DNA from: Entomortierella parvispora | Taxonomy: Eukaryota; Mortierellomycota; Mortierellomycetes; Mortierellales; Mortierellaceae | Length of the DNA stretch: 64,000 nt | Assembly: GCA_963573315.1 (NCBI GenBank) | Contig: OY752143.1 | Coordinates: 992,001 to 1,056,000 of the forward strand | Reading direction: 5' to 3' | Shown here: positions 1 through 10,035 of the stretch, piece after piece | Layout of the letters: every line of letters starts with the position of its first letter | Numbering within the stretch: position 1 is the first letter of the stretch | Made by a program: the position numbers and the translations under genes | Notes under the pieces: model-generated | What the model saw: the letters and a program-made list of their open reading frames with translations, nothing else | Databases searched by the model: none | What the model was told of the DNA's origin: nothing

Positions 1-1889
1 ACAATGAAGTGTGATCCATCCAGGTAATAGCGCCATGTCTTCAGAGCGTGGACGACGGCCAGGAGTTCCTGTTCGTGTGTGGGATAATTCCGTTCCGCTG
101 GGTTTAATTTGCGTGAGGTGAAGGCAACAGGACGCGACTCGCCGTTGGCGTCAGTCTGGAAGAGGACTGCTCCAAGAGCAAAGCCGGAGGCGTCAGTCTC
201 AACGGTAGTGAGAAGGTCAGGGTCGAAGATGCGCAGGACGGGGGCCTGACTGATCGCCTTTTTGAGGGCTTGGAATGCCGCCTCCTGTTCAGTGGTCCAA
301 GAGAAAGGGACACCTTCACCTAAGAGCGCGGTGAGGGGTAATGCAATGGTGGCGAAGTTAGCGATGTACTGGTGGTAGAATTGGGCAAGGCCGATGAATT
401 GCTGAACATCCTTTTGTTTCTGAGGGCGCGGCCATTCTCGGATAGCGCGCACAAGTCCCCCACTCGTGTGGATTCCGTCTTTGGAGATGACATGTCCCAA
501 GAATTCAGTTTGTTCCTGCATGAAGGAGCACTTCGACAGTTTCGCGTAGAGGCCATGCTTGCGGAGGAGGGTTAAGACTGAGCGCACATGCTTTAGGTGT
601 TCCTCCTTAGTGCGAGAGTAGATTAGCAAATCGTCGAGATAGACAACAACCCATCTGTCCAAGACCGGGTCCAGTACACGCAACATCATATTGGAGAATG
701 ACGCTGGGGCGTTTGTCAAGCCAAAGGGGACGACGTTGAATTCAAAGTGACCGTATCGGCAGCGGAATGCTGTTTTGTGAGTGTCTTCCGGGGCGATCCG
801 TTGCTGGTGGTAGCCTGAGAGGAGATCCAGCTTGGTGAAGTACTGCGCGCCGCGGAAGCGATCTATAAGTTCATCAATGCGGGGGAGAGGGTGTCTGTTT
901 TTGCGGGTAATACGGTTTAAGCCTCTGTAGTCCACACATAGCCTTAGGCTGCCATCTTTTTTTCTCACGAATAGTACTGGTGCACCATAGGGGGAGGTTG
1001 AGGGTTTGATGAATCCTTTGCTCAAGAGGTCGTCCAGTTGCTTCCGTAGTTCATCCAGTTCGGCGATAGATAGACGGATGACGGGGCGGAAGGGTGGGTC
1101 AGCAGTGGGGTCGGTTTCGATACGCATGGCGTCTCCGCGATCCGGAGGTAGTCCTGAGGGGAGGGTGGAGGGGAATACGTCGGGAAATTCTTCGTGGACA
1201 ATGGAGTGTATTTCGGGAGGTAAGGGAGGGGCAGCAGGGGAAGGGGCGTTGATGTCGTTGTCGTTGACATCCGAGGTCAGAGGGGTTGTTTTAACAAGAG
1301 CAAGGAAGAGGGTGCTTCCTGCTTGGGCAGCAAGGGAGTGGAAGTGGAGATGTGAGAGGAGTTTACCCTGGGAGCGAAAGGTGACGGAGTTGGCCTTGGC
1401 ACCACGACAGCGCCAGAGAACGGAAGTACCATTGTGGGTGAAGTGAAGGTCATTGTTACGCCAGTTGATGAGAGGGTTGATGGACGTGAGCCAAGGTTTG
1501 CCGAGGATGAGGTCGTAGTTGGAGAGGGGATAGATGAGGGCTTCGAGGTGGTCGGAGTAGGAGTCGCGGTCGATGGAGAAGGAGGTAGTGGTGGAAGAGA
1601 GAGAGGAGGAGCCGTCGGGTAGGACGATGGGGATGGCGGGGCCTTTTGTGCGAGTGAGGGTATGTCGTTTACAAAATGATGACGCAATCACATTTCCTTC
1701 TGCCCCGCAATCGATGAGGATGCGAGCCGGGTTACCAGCAACATTACCGAGGAACGACAAGAGTGTGCGCGAGGCCTCCTTGAGGGTGAACTCGTGCAGG
1801 CGCACGGACTTTTGGCGGAGGCGTCTGGCCCGTCGCTTGGACCGGATGCGATCTAAAGCAGCAAGAGAGGGGGATGGGTCCAGGTCCAC
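1..1889 (-). CDS. Family A pol polyprotein, partial (protease, RT, start of RNase H)
   Basis: The visible part codes for the N-terminal about 630 residues of the same pol protein that is complete in A2. It holds the aspartic protease (Asp-Cys-Gly-Ala in place of the usual Asp-Ser/Thr-Gly-Ala, about residues 59-62), reverse transcriptase with the catalytic YLDD motif (about residues 417-420), and the first RNase H motif (Glu-Thr-Asp-Ala-Ser, about residue 562). The first codon given is a GTG; no real start is needed because the frame is open upstream and enters from gag by -1 frameshift. The C-terminal RNase H, integrase and chromodomain are beyond the edge. Confidence 0.85.
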   Translation of the reverse strand, partial: MDLDPSPSLAALDRIRSKRRARRLRQKSVRLHEFTLKEASRTLLSFLGNVAGNPARILIDCGAEGNVIASSFCKRHTLTRTKGPAIPIVLPDGSSSLSSTTTSFSIDRDSYSDHLEALIYPLSNYDLILGKPWLTSINPLINWRNNDLHFTHNGTSVLWRCRGAKANSVTFRSQGKLLSHLHFHSLAAQAGSTLFLALVKTTPLTSDVNDNDINAPSPAAPPLPPEIHSIVHEEFPDVFPSTLPSGLPPDRGDAMRIETDPTADPPFRPVIRLSIAELDELRKQLDDLLSKGFIKPSTSPYGAPVLFVRKKDGSLRLCVDYRGLNRITRKNRHPLPRIDELIDRFRGAQYFTKLDLLSGYHQQRIAPEDTHKTAFRCRYGHFEFNVVPFGLTNAPASFSNMMLRVLDPVLDRWVVVYLDDLLIYSRTKEEHLKHVRSVLTLLRKHGLYAKLSKCSFMQEQTEFLGHVISKDGIHTSGGLVRAIREWPRPQKQKDVQQFIGLAQFYHQYIANFATIALPLTALLGEGVPFSWTTEQEAAFQALKKAISQAPVLRIFDPDLLTTVETDASGFALGAVLFQTDANGESRPVAFTSRKLNPAERNYPTHEQELLAVVHALKTWRYYLDGSHFI

Positions 1890-2119
1890 GCCCTCAGATG
1901 AGTTTAGATCAGTCGGGGGGACCGTTGATCGTGGTGCCTCATCGTTAGGGGGTACCGAGGTGGGGTGAGTGGGTTGGTCATGGCAGTGTGGTTGTTGTTC
2001 GATGTGTTCATTGTGGGGGGAGGGAGTGTATTCTGAAGCGGGGTCTTTATTCTTTTTTGGGAGACTTAGCTTGGGGGAAGGGACACTCCCTTTGTCCAGA
2101 GGAGAAAGGGAGGGGGCTT

Positions 2120-2165
2120 CGACGATCAGGTCCTGGACGTTTACTGATCGCCGGGGGCTTTTCCC
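2120..2165 (-). promoter_or_regulatory. Programmed -1 frameshift signal, family A gag-pol (A1 copy)
   Basis: On the minus strand: slippery heptamer GGGAAAA (2159-2165) in gag frame as G GGA AAA, then a 5-nt spacer, then a 10-bp stem (arms CGGCGATCAG and CTGATCGTCG, one G.U pair) closing a 14-nt loop. The gag TAA at 2141-2143 lies at the start of the loop. Same as in A2 and A3. Confidence 0.75.
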
Positions 2166-3136
2166 GACTCGGGGGGGTCGCCCACGTTTACTTGATTGAT
2201 CCGTCGTCGTCCTTGGTGGTTGTTGTTACCGTATTTAGGGCAGTCCCGCCCAAAGTGACCAGGTTGACGGCAGCGCAAACATCCTCCGGTGTTCATGAGG
2301 TGGTCACGCTCGTCGGGGGTCAGGGGCGCCGGGTAAGCATGGTTGTTGGTGTTGCCGTTGTTGTATCGGAAAGAGTGGTTGGCATTGCGGTTGTTACGGT
2401 GGAGGTTGTTGACTTTGTTGGTGAGGTTATTGATGGCCACGTGGATAGTGTCCAGATCCATAGGAGAGGGTTCGTTTTTGGGAGTGTTTACTGTCGGTCC
2501 CTCAGGAAAGAGGATGGCATGGATCAGGGTAGCTTGGGAGATAGCAGTATCCAGGGAGTCTGGCTGGCGCAACTTGACCTCCTTGCTGGTGTCAGGCACA
2601 AGGCCTTTCATGAACCAATGGAGAGCTGTGCCGTCGTCAAGGGTGGGTACACGGCGTCGTAGTTTGCGAAACTCGTGTGTGTAGGCGGCGACCGTTCGCT
2701 TTCCTTGGCGCAGGGACTCCAGGGCTTCACGAGCAGCAGCAACGGCATTGGGAGGGGTGTGGAACGCGAGGAAGGCCTTCTTGAAGTCGTCCCAAGGACT
2801 GGCAAGGGTAAGACCACTAGATCGCCACCAGGACTTGGCCTCATCAGTGAGATTGAGAGCAGTATATTGGACCCATTCAGCGTCGGCAAGTCTGACAACG
2901 GTGTAGTATTCCTCCTGGTTGTCAATAAAGTTTTGGCAAGCATCGGCATCAATCGCACCAGAATACGGTGAGGGGTTTTGGGGCTTAAGGATTTTGTTCA
3001 GTGTGCGGGCAAGATCGCGCTGGTCGGCTTGGATTTCTCGTTCAGTGATGGCAGGGATTGCGGCAAGGGCGTGCTCGAATGCTCCGCGTTGTTCAGGAGC
3101 AAGAGTAGCGACAAGGGCACGTAACGCGGCAGACAT
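2141..3136 (-). CDS. Family A Gag (331 aa)
   Basis: Structural protein that packages element RNA into virus-like particles. The central region (about residues 60-215) is a typical retrotransposon gag domain with the conserved pattern around Trp-Trp-Arg-Ser and a following run ending near Trp-Phe-Met-Lys-Gly-Leu. A CCHC zinc knuckle (Cys-X2-Cys-X4-His-X4-Cys) is at about residues 286-299. The ATG is 75 nt downstream of the 5' LTR. The stop is just past a -1 slippery site, so a fraction of ribosomes should continue into pol. Identical gag genes are at 18985-19980 and 62398-63393. Confidence 0.93.
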   Translation of the reverse strand: MSAALRALVATLAPEQRGAFEHALAAIPAITEREIQADQRDLARTLNKILKPQNPSPYSGAIDADACQNFIDNQEEYYTVVRLADAEWVQYTALNLTDEAKSWWRSSGLTLASPWDDFKKAFLAFHTPPNAVAAAREALESLRQGKRTVAAYTHEFRKLRRRVPTLDDGTALHWFMKGLVPDTSKEVKLRQPDSLDTAISQATLIHAILFPEGPTVNTPKNEPSPMDLDTIHVAINNLTNKVNNLHRNNRNANHSFRYNNGNTNNHAYPAPLTPDERDHLMNTGGCLRCRQPGHFGRDCPKYGNNNHQGRRRINQVNVGDPPESGKAPGDQ

Positions 3137-3211
3137 AGTGGTTAGGGAAAAGGGAGGGAATTCGTAGGGTGGGAACGGTGAGGCAGTGAATCGAAGGGAC
3201 CTTTGCTACCA
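3137..3211 (-). other. A1 leader with tRNA primer-binding site
   Basis: Directly after the 5' LTR (no gap) the minus strand reads TGGTAGCAAAGG (3200-3211). TGG next to an LTR is the usual start of a tRNA primer-binding site; here it fits a tRNA ending in GCTACCA. Which tRNA cannot be decided from this window. The rest of the 75-nt leader has no other visible feature. Confidence 0.75.
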
Positions 3212-3448
3212 TGTAATAGGCACAGAGGGGAATGCAAGGGAGAGACCGGGAGAGGGGACAGGGATAAGGACCAGGGACAGGGACAGGGGAAGAGGTAGAG
3301 TTGGGAGAACGAATGATGTTTATTATGTAGGGGGGATGGGGGTATATATATACGTCTGTGTGGCTGTGTGGCTGTGGTGGCTATGATGGTATTGTTTGGA
3401 GTGTAGTTTTGGAGTGTAGTTTTGGAGCGTAGCTAATCTTCTGTTGCA
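3212..3448 (-). repeat. A1 5' LTR (237 bp)
   Basis: Begins TGTAATAG and ends GTTGCA as written on the plus strand (TG...CA ends). Identical to both A2 LTRs. It contains a TATA-like run (tatatata near 3350) and AATAAA on the minus strand near the transcribed side. Confidence 0.93.
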
Positions 3449-4045
3449 AATTCCATACACGTCTGGGCTGGCCTATTTCTTGTCCTGCCCACCCGATACA
3501 ATAAAGACACCTTTCTTCCTTCCCGTTATTTTGGTCATCCTTCGCACTCGTTAATTAAAAACACGTTTTATCGAGAATATTCGATATTCGACACGTCACG
3601 AAACGTCGCAGACTCAGATCGCACGAAGTACGCGTCTCTTGTACTTCTGGTCTAGGATCGCGAACCTAGGATCGGTATCCGCACTCATTGGCTTGTCCTC
3701 TGATCTCCGACAAGTAACCCTGGCGTCCAGGTTCTGGACCTAGGGCTATAGCTACCCTTAGTACGTATCTCTCAGCTGCACCTATCAGGACCTCCATCTC
3801 GTTCTCCTTCATCTATGTTGCCATCCCGGACCCTACTCATAGGTCCGGCTTATGATTAGTACCTGCTCGGATATGTATCCTACTCTTCCGTGTCATCTCT
3901 GACTCAACGCAGGCCTGGTCCAGGCCTTCTTCACTCTCTAGTATATAAACCCCCCCTGTCCTCTTGCTTTGTTCCTCAGTCTGCAATTCACAATAAACCA
4001 CACCTTTCCTTCACCTTCTTGTTCCTGTCTTGTCCGATCGTGACA
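3449..4045 (+). other. LTR-like or promoter-like segment, unassigned
   Basis: A 597-bp stretch without coding potential. It ends with a TATA-type sequence (tatataaa near 3942), an initiator-like pyrimidine run, AATAAA near 3990, and CA just before an ATG at 4046 that is followed by a GTAAG donor-like site. This order (TATA, AATAAA, terminal CA) resembles the 3' two thirds of an LTR, cut on the left by element A1. It could instead be a host promoter. No second, independent copy exists in the window; 20293-20889 is its duplicate. Confidence 0.4.
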
Positions 4046-4360
4046 ATGAAGTTCAAAACAGGGTAAGAGGCAGCTTAGATGAGCGTGCGAATGGGAAGGA
4101 ATGAGAACGGGGATGGAAGATGGGAGGGCAGATGAAGGATGGAGAGCGATGAAGATGACAAGATGAAAAGGCAGATGAAGGATGAGAGGCAGATGAGGGA
4201 TGCAGAGGGAGATGTAGATGGAAAGACAGACCAAGATGCGATGGCAGATGAAGGACGGAGAGGCAGATGAGAAAGGTAGACGAAGATGAGAAGGCAGATG
4301 ATCGGAAGAAAGATGATGATGGAACCGGAATGATGACGCGGCATCCTTTTTTTTTTTTTT
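4046..4360 (+). repeat. Purine-rich degenerate tandem repeat ending in T14
   Basis: Irregular repeats built on GGCAGATGAAGGATGAGA-like units run from about 4070 to 4325. The translation in any frame is low complexity, so I do not call a gene. A run of 14 T lies at 4347-4360; read on the minus strand it is an A14 tract following the Q-rich gene. Confidence 0.7.
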
Positions 4361-4421
4361 GGCATTTGCATGGGCAGAAGATGGTAGGATGAGAGTTGTG
4401 AATTTTTTATTCTGCACTGGA

Positions 4422-5134
4422 TTACATAACTTGAGTTGTAAACATCATCGGTGACGATGATGATGAAGGTGCGAAGTACTCAGAGATCGGCGAAGACGAC
4501 TTTGAGTGATAAACCTCATGCAACGCCGTCAATGAGTGGCGATGAGCAATCAACGATCTGTCGTCGTCTTCCTGTCCTTTGTCAACGCTTGAGTCCCAAT
4601 CTTGCTCATACTCTTCATCTCCTTGTGTACTACGGGTTGATGTACCAACATTTGGGCTAAAAGGAGAATGATCATTCTGCATCCAATCCTGTTCCTGATC
4701 ATCTTCAAATTGTTGTTGCAGATGCTGCTGAAGCTGAAGCTCTTCATGTTGCGATCGCTGTAACTTTTCTTGCTGATGACGCTTTAGTTTTTGTTGATGC
4801 TGCAATTGAGTAGATTGCTGTTCCTGTTGTTCAAGTTGTTGCATCCTCTGCAGGTTCAACATCTGATGTTGTTGGTCCAGCTGCTGTTGCTGCATTTCAA
4901 GTTCTTGTTGAAGCTTCTCTAAAAGCTTTCGCTGCACTGTCCTCTCCAGATGCGGACATCTGAGTCCGAAGAGAGGAGAGAATATCAATTTAAGCAAGGA
5001 TATTAAATAATATATTCATTTTCAATTACCTTTGCAAATTCACAGCCCGTGAACCCATTACAGGTTCTGCAGTACCCTTGTTCGATTCACTTTGTTGGGG
5101 CAACCGCTGGTATTGTTGCTGTGGAAGAGGACGA
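4422..5134 (-). pseudogene. Glutamine-rich coiled-coil gene, last two exons (5' end lost)
   Basis: Two coding blocks on the minus strand. Block 1 (5134-5030) reads Pro-Leu-Pro-Gln-Gln-Gln-Tyr..., block 2 (4959-4422) continues in frame after a 70-bp intron (GTAATT donor at 5029, CTCAG acceptor at 4960) and ends at TAA. A pyrimidine-rich acceptor (ACCAG) precedes block 1. The protein part is a Gln/Leu/Glu-rich helix (likely coiled coil), then an acidic Ser-rich tail. AATAAA lies 11 nt past the stop and an A14 tract 45 nt after that. The gene is cut upstream by the presumed LTR of B at 5170. Function unknown. It is the only candidate host gene here; an intact copy elsewhere is likely. It may also be a retroposed copy, although the intron argues against that. 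Confidence 0.55.
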
Positions 5135-5169
5135 CTGGTATGCAAGGAGAAAAAAAAGAAATGTCAGAT

Positions 5170-5522
5170 TGTCGCACACACAGCCTCGTATCACATGATC
5201 CGCCCCGCCAGCGGTCGTACACAGTCGCTCTCATTTGATCTTGTTTGTTTGTTGCCTCTTTGCCACCACAATACATGGTGGCAAACCCCCAGGCACACAA
5301 GCATGCTCGTTTGACGCATGCTCTTTCCTTCTTGTAATATAAATAGTCAGTCCCTTTTAGATAGTTTAGTTCTTTACCTAGTAACTTGAATACATTCCCT
5401 AAAACACCTTGAACCCTCTCCCCGCCTTGATCCTCCTTCACCCCACCCCGCCTTACCTTGCCCTTGGAAAGATCATTCCCCCTTTGACCTGCCTAGTCGT
5501 GATTCTCGACACTTCGTCTGCA
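5170..5522 (+). repeat. Candidate 5' LTR of element B
   Basis: Starts TGTCGCACAC (the D LTR also starts TGTCGCA), has a TATA-like aatataaata near 5338 and ends in TGCA, after which protease-coding sequence begins almost at once. A perfect 10-bp hairpin (TTTGCCACCA / TGGTGGCAAA, arms 5259-5268 and 5276-5285) lies inside. No second B LTR is in the window, so the limits are inferred. Confidence 0.4.
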
Positions 5523-5539
5523 TTGAATCGTACTCTGAC

Positions 5540-6014
5540 ATTTGCTAAATTATGTGCAGCGCGAACTGACGATTTTTTAGAAAATCGACTTGTTGTCCCT
5601 ATAATGATTGAGGGAAAAATGTTTAAAGCACTTGTTGATTCAGGAGCAACAGCTTCATTTCTGAGTCAGCGAGTTGTCGATACGCTGAATCTGGACATTG
5701 GTCCAAAACTGACTGCAAAACTGGCTAATGGAGATGAATTTCAATACTCTATGACTGCACGCAAAATAGAAATGAAATGCAATGGACGATGTCGGTCAAA
5801 AAGTCTTGCTGTCATGACTCTTGGCGACTACGACTTTATCTTAGGAGTAGACCTGTTTGCCAAGTTTGGCTACTTCATTGGTGCCTCCGATAACCCTGCA
5901 AGAAGTCCTCTTGATGACTACAATGAGCTTCTCATTGAACATGACATGCCTCCTAATATTGTGGCACTCGAACGCCCAGCTGAGGAGACGACACCTGAAT
6001 TCCTAGAAACACGC
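5540..6014 (+). pseudogene. B pol fragment: aspartic protease
   Basis: Codes for a retropepsin-type protease with the intact catalytic Asp-Ser-Gly-Ala-Thr (nt 5638-5652) and the second-half motif Phe-Ile-Leu-Gly-Val-Asp. An open frame runs from 5409, but the sequence before about 5540 is not gag-like and probably belongs to the LTR. The frame is cut by a C solo LTR inserted at the duplicated ACGC (6011-6014 / 7035-7038). Confidence 0.8.
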
Positions 6015-7034
6015 TGTGATGTTGTCTAATGTAAGTATAGTCTAAGGTCAGCAATGAGCTGGAAGCGAAATTGATAACGAGAAGAAAGATGACTAACAAA
6101 AATCGTCGCTTACAGTTGATAGGGACTTTGCTCTCAGGGCCACAGGGATCAGGCACAACGCTGTTGTATGATCAGATACAGTCTCAAGGAGATAGTACTG
6201 GAGATAAACAGGAAGGAGAGAGAGTCAGCAAAGGGATCAAAAGATAAGCAGAACGAACTGGATGAAAACCAAGGACCACATACCGAAGAGCAGGCAGGTC
6301 CTAACGGGATCCAAACAGGAGAACAAAGACTACAAGGCTAAGAGCACGACGGCGACTATACTATACTAATAACAACACAGGGGATGGGATGGGATCTAGT
6401 CAGTAAAGCAAGGCAAAGGAGATTCTATCTGGGAAAGGGGACAAGGTCGCCTAACTGAGGGTTCAGAGGAGACTCCGAGATATAACGAGGAGGATGGTTG
6501 GTCCCCAAGCACCAATGAAGGCCTCAGGGTGGGTTGCCAAGATCATAACAGGTCCACTCAGAAGAGATATGACATCGTAAGTGTACCTCGCAAATGGCCA
6601 ATTGATATCGGATAGGCGAGGGTCCAGGTGATCCTACGGAGCGATCGGAGGGCGGTACAGGACTTGATCAAGGAGGGCTGGCACACGGATGGATATGCTG
6701 CTAGAGTGGGCAGGGAGGATCAAGGGAACACAAAAGGTCTGGGGGATATCCAGGGAACAGTCAAGGCCCAGGGATTCGTATATTGCAACGGCGTCCAAAG
6801 GCTGATGGGGTTGAATATTGCAGCAACGCCAAGGGTAACTGCGAGACAGATACGAGCAGAAGGGAGGTGTTCTGGTGATCAACAAGGTACAGGAGGGAAT
6901 CGTAAGGGGAAAAGGCAACCAGGAGCAAAGTGGACTTTGCTCCCTTTTTTATAGAAAACAGAAAACAGAAATACTAAAAATAACTCTCTCTATCTCGCTC
7001 GCGTGGATCTGGGACCTGGATCCACTACACCACA
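6015..7034 (-). repeat. Solo LTR of family C (copy 1), inserted in B
   Basis: A 1020-bp LTR (TGTGATG...CCACA as written) with the same ends as the LTRs of C1 at 51205 and 58675 but no internal region. It is flanked by a 4-bp TSD, ACGC, at 6011-6014 and 7035-7038. Removing it restores the colinearity of B. It holds the site (ACGGC, 6349-6353) where D2 sits in copy 2. Confidence 0.93.
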
Positions 7035-9903
7035 ACGCGCGCGCTTCTTAGAACAGATTCATTCGCTTCTTGATGAGAACGCGGCGATCGACCCTGCAAG
7101 CCATTGTCCTCATCCACTCATGGAGGTAGATCTGACGATTCCAGAGAATGTGACAATCTACCAAAAGCCGCACAAACCATTCCCTCAAGCTGAACGCGCC
7201 AACGTTCTGAAACAGCTTGAGACTTGGTTGGCCGACGGTGTTATTGTTCGCACTACGCGTCCCATTCCCCATATGAATCAATTGACTCTCGCTGCTAGGC
7301 GAGACTTAGAGGGGGTGATCCTGAAAACCCGTCTCTGCCTAGACCCACGAAACCTGAATACACACTTGCTTAATTGTGACAAATTTCCGTTGCCACTAAT
7401 AGCAAGCATCCTTCAACAATTGATTTGCGCCAGGCATATCACAGACTCCCACTGACGGCACGAAGCCAACCTCTGACTGCCTTCACTTATGAAGGAAAGC
7501 AATACATGTTTCGCAGAGCTCCTTTCGGGCTCAAACCCATGACCAGCATCTTTCAACGAGGAATGATGGAGATCCTTGGTGATCTCGACTGGGTTGCAAT
7601 CTATGTCGATGACATTGTGACATGTCCAGGAAGTTATGAGAAGGCTGACTGAAAACAAACTGATTGTCAACGCTGACAAATGTCACTTCCTCTGCACAGA
7701 GATTGTTCTGCTGGGATTTATCATCAACAAGGATGGACGCAGAATCAACCCTGAGAAGGTCGCCAATGTCCACTCGTGGACGGAACCGACCATAGGCAAA
7801 ATGGTGCAGCGGTATTTAGGAATGTTTAACTACTTCCGCGAGTACATGCCGTTACACAGCACTCTGACTGCACCGCTGGATAAATTGAGGCACCAGAAAG
7901 GAACATTCATCTTGGCCTCACTGCAACGACAATGCTTTGAAGGCTTGAAGTACCTTGTCCAACGAGCTCCTCTGTTGAGATTTGCTGACTTCAGCAAGCC
8001 TTTCTATGTAGCTACTGATGCTTCCAATGTCGGTCGGCGCTGTCCTCTATCAATTGCCCTTAGGACCAGGGAATGAGACAAAAGTCTACTACATCTCATT
8101 CATGGCCAGATCCTTGAAAAAGCATGAACTGAATTACCCTGCCTATAAAAAGGAACTGTTGGCTATTGTCTATGCTCTCAACCAGTTCCAGGGCTATCTG
8201 ATTGGCCGGTCTTTCACGTTATTCACTGACCACAAGCCACTGACTTACATGCATACCCAAGCTGACTTGCCTACGACGATCACATTATGGAGAGAAACAA
8301 TCCTGCGATTCGACCTTCAGTGTGTATATCGCCCTGGCATCTTGAACATCATTCCTGACGCTCTTTCTCGTGCTTTCCCGCCTGCTCTTTGGGAAGATGC
8401 CAAAGAAGAGACTGCAACCTTTGATCGATCCATAGCGAAGCGCATCAAATTGCACAATGCCGCTGTCTCAACTCGATCCTCCAAGAACAAAGATACAGCC
8501 ACTGAAAATGATCGTCCTTTTGTAACCTCAAAGCAATTGGCGAAACACTTGGAAGGAGAGACTATTGATGCCGATGCGCCATATCGACATGTCATTCCTG
8601 ACCGCTGACCTGCCTCTCAAAGTCCCTTCTGAGGATGACAGAGAGAATATCCTGGAAGAAATTCACTCATTTGGGCATCTTGGAGCTAATGCCATGGTCG
8701 AGGCAATCCACAGACGTGGATACACCTGGCCAAAGCTCAATGAAATATGTCTTGCTTGGATTTCTAAATGTCCTCAATGCCAACATTTCAACATTGCAAA
8801 AAGAGGATATCATCCTTTGAGTGCTATCCACGCCACTCTGCCAGGAGATCATATGTCTATAGACCTTGCAACAATGCCTATGAGCGAACGCGGCAATTCG
8901 ATCACTCTCGTGCTTGTTGATGTATGTTCTCGCTTTATTTTTCTTCGAGCGCTGCCCGACAAATCAGCCGCAACTGTCGCCGGACACCTGTTTGAACTAT
9001 TCTGCTTGATTGGTTTTCCAAAGGTACTTCAAAGTGACAATGGCTCTGAGTTTGACAACTTTATCATCCACCACATGGCGGACACCCTGAAGATCGACCA
9101 CCGTTTGACAACACTATCACCCTCGTTCTAACGGCCTGGCTGAACGATGTGTTCGTTCAGTTAAGGAGGTTTTACAGAAAATGATCCACAGTGCTAAACA
9201 GAACTGGGATGAGAAATTGCCCATGGTTCAGTTCCAACTGAACAACCGCGTTGCTGCCATTCACAGCTCAACACCCTTTTCTCTGTTCTATGGAAGATCA
9301 TATTCTGGCCTCCTTGATTTCCGTAAAGTTGAATCTCGCCTCATGACTGAGAAGCAGCTTGACGAACGACTGAAATACATGACCAATCTTGTTTTTCCTG
9401 CTATCTCTGCCAAAGCAAAGGCGACACAGCAGAAAATGATTAATGCCTTCAACAAAGCACACCGCGTAACTGAATTTACTCCTGGTTCTTTCGTCATGGT
9501 CAAAGACGAAGAGACTTCAGCTGCTTTAGACCCGAAGTGGGATGGCCCCTTCAAGGTCGTGCGTCGCACCCCTAGAGGAACTTATTCTCTACGTGACAAC
9601 ATGGGACGCATGCTAGCTCGCAACTACGCACCTGTCCAAATGAAACCTGTCTCTCAACCTCGTGATATCCCTACTGCTGAATCGAAACACTTCGAAGTCG
9701 ACTCCAGGGGGGTAAGACAATACTTGGTAAAATGGAAAGGCTATGACGAGTCTGAAAACTCAGAGATTCCGTATGAGAACTTCGATGCTAAGACAACCGT
9801 GGCTCTTTACCACGCAAAACTGAATGCTCAAAACCCACATGTTCTTGCACGCAAAGGAAAGCAGCTTCAGAAGAAGCAAGTCACCTTTCAAAAGCAAATC
9901 TAA
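7035..9903 (+). pseudogene. B pol remains: RT, RNase H, integrase, chromodomain
   Basis: Five pieces in shifting frames. 7035-7430: RT fingers. About 7420: a deletion of some 30 bp with frame loss just before the motif Ile-Asp-Leu-Arg-Gln. 7425-7652: RT palm with Tyr-Val-Asp-Asp (near 7603). 7636-8030: RT thumb to RNase H start (Ala-Thr-Asp-Ala-Ser). 8020-8608: RNase H. 8570-9131: integrase with the HHCC zinc finger and the first two catalytic Asp. 9130-9903: integrase Glu region and a C-terminal chromodomain-like segment (Tyr-Leu-Val-Lys-Trp-Lys-Gly-Tyr). Not functional as it stands. Confidence 0.85.
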
Positions 9904-10035
9904 ATGATCGAGGATTCTTAATCAGCAACAGCTCCTTGCTGGCTTGAGATCCTTGCCCTACTGAAGGATACCACAACGGGATCCATGATGAAGGTTTTGT
10001 ACGCGTGCTAAGCATGACGTTTTCCCTTCAACCAC

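Larger units (their letters stand above)
1..3448 (-). mobile_element. A1: Ty3/gypsy chromovirus, family A, 3' part cut by window edge
   Basis: Minus-strand LTR retrotransposon whose 5' LTR is at 3212-3448 and whose gag and about half of pol follow leftwards until the window ends. It matches A2 (16845-20292) base for base at a constant offset of 16844, with only a few substitutions (for example at 918, 1252, 1353, 1817 and 1946). Its right flank begins AATTC at 3449. The left LTR lies outside the window. No indel breaking a frame was seen. Confidence 0.93.
5523..10035 (+). mobile_element. Element B: decayed Ty3/gypsy chromovirus related to D (copy 1)
   Basis: Protease, RT, RNase H, integrase and a chromodomain-like tail follow in the usual gypsy order, each closest to the matching part of D, but gag and a primer-binding site are missing and the frame is broken at least five times besides a C solo LTR (6015-7034). 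After the last codon (9903) about 130 bp of untranslated sequence reach a plus-strand C LTR. The 3' LTR is not visible. All breaks are shared with copy 2, so B was dead before the duplication. Confidence 0.85.

Noticed and set aside
4347-4360. T14 as the tail of a LINE
   Set aside because: The adjacent ORF is a Q-rich coiled coil, not LINE reverse transcriptase, and no flanking duplication was found.
3938-4417. 159-aa minus-strand ORF rich in Ser, His, Leu, Pro
   Set aside because: Translation of the purine-rich degenerate repeat; low complexity and no start context or homology-like motif.
5058-5441. 127-aa minus-strand ORF overlapping the first Q-rich exon
   Set aside because: Wrong frame for the spliced Q-rich reading and mostly inside the presumed B LTR.
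6628-6954. Short ORFs within C LTRs, such as 108-aa and 94-aa frames
   Set aside because: They recur only because LTRs recur; no coding signature, and different LTR versions break them.
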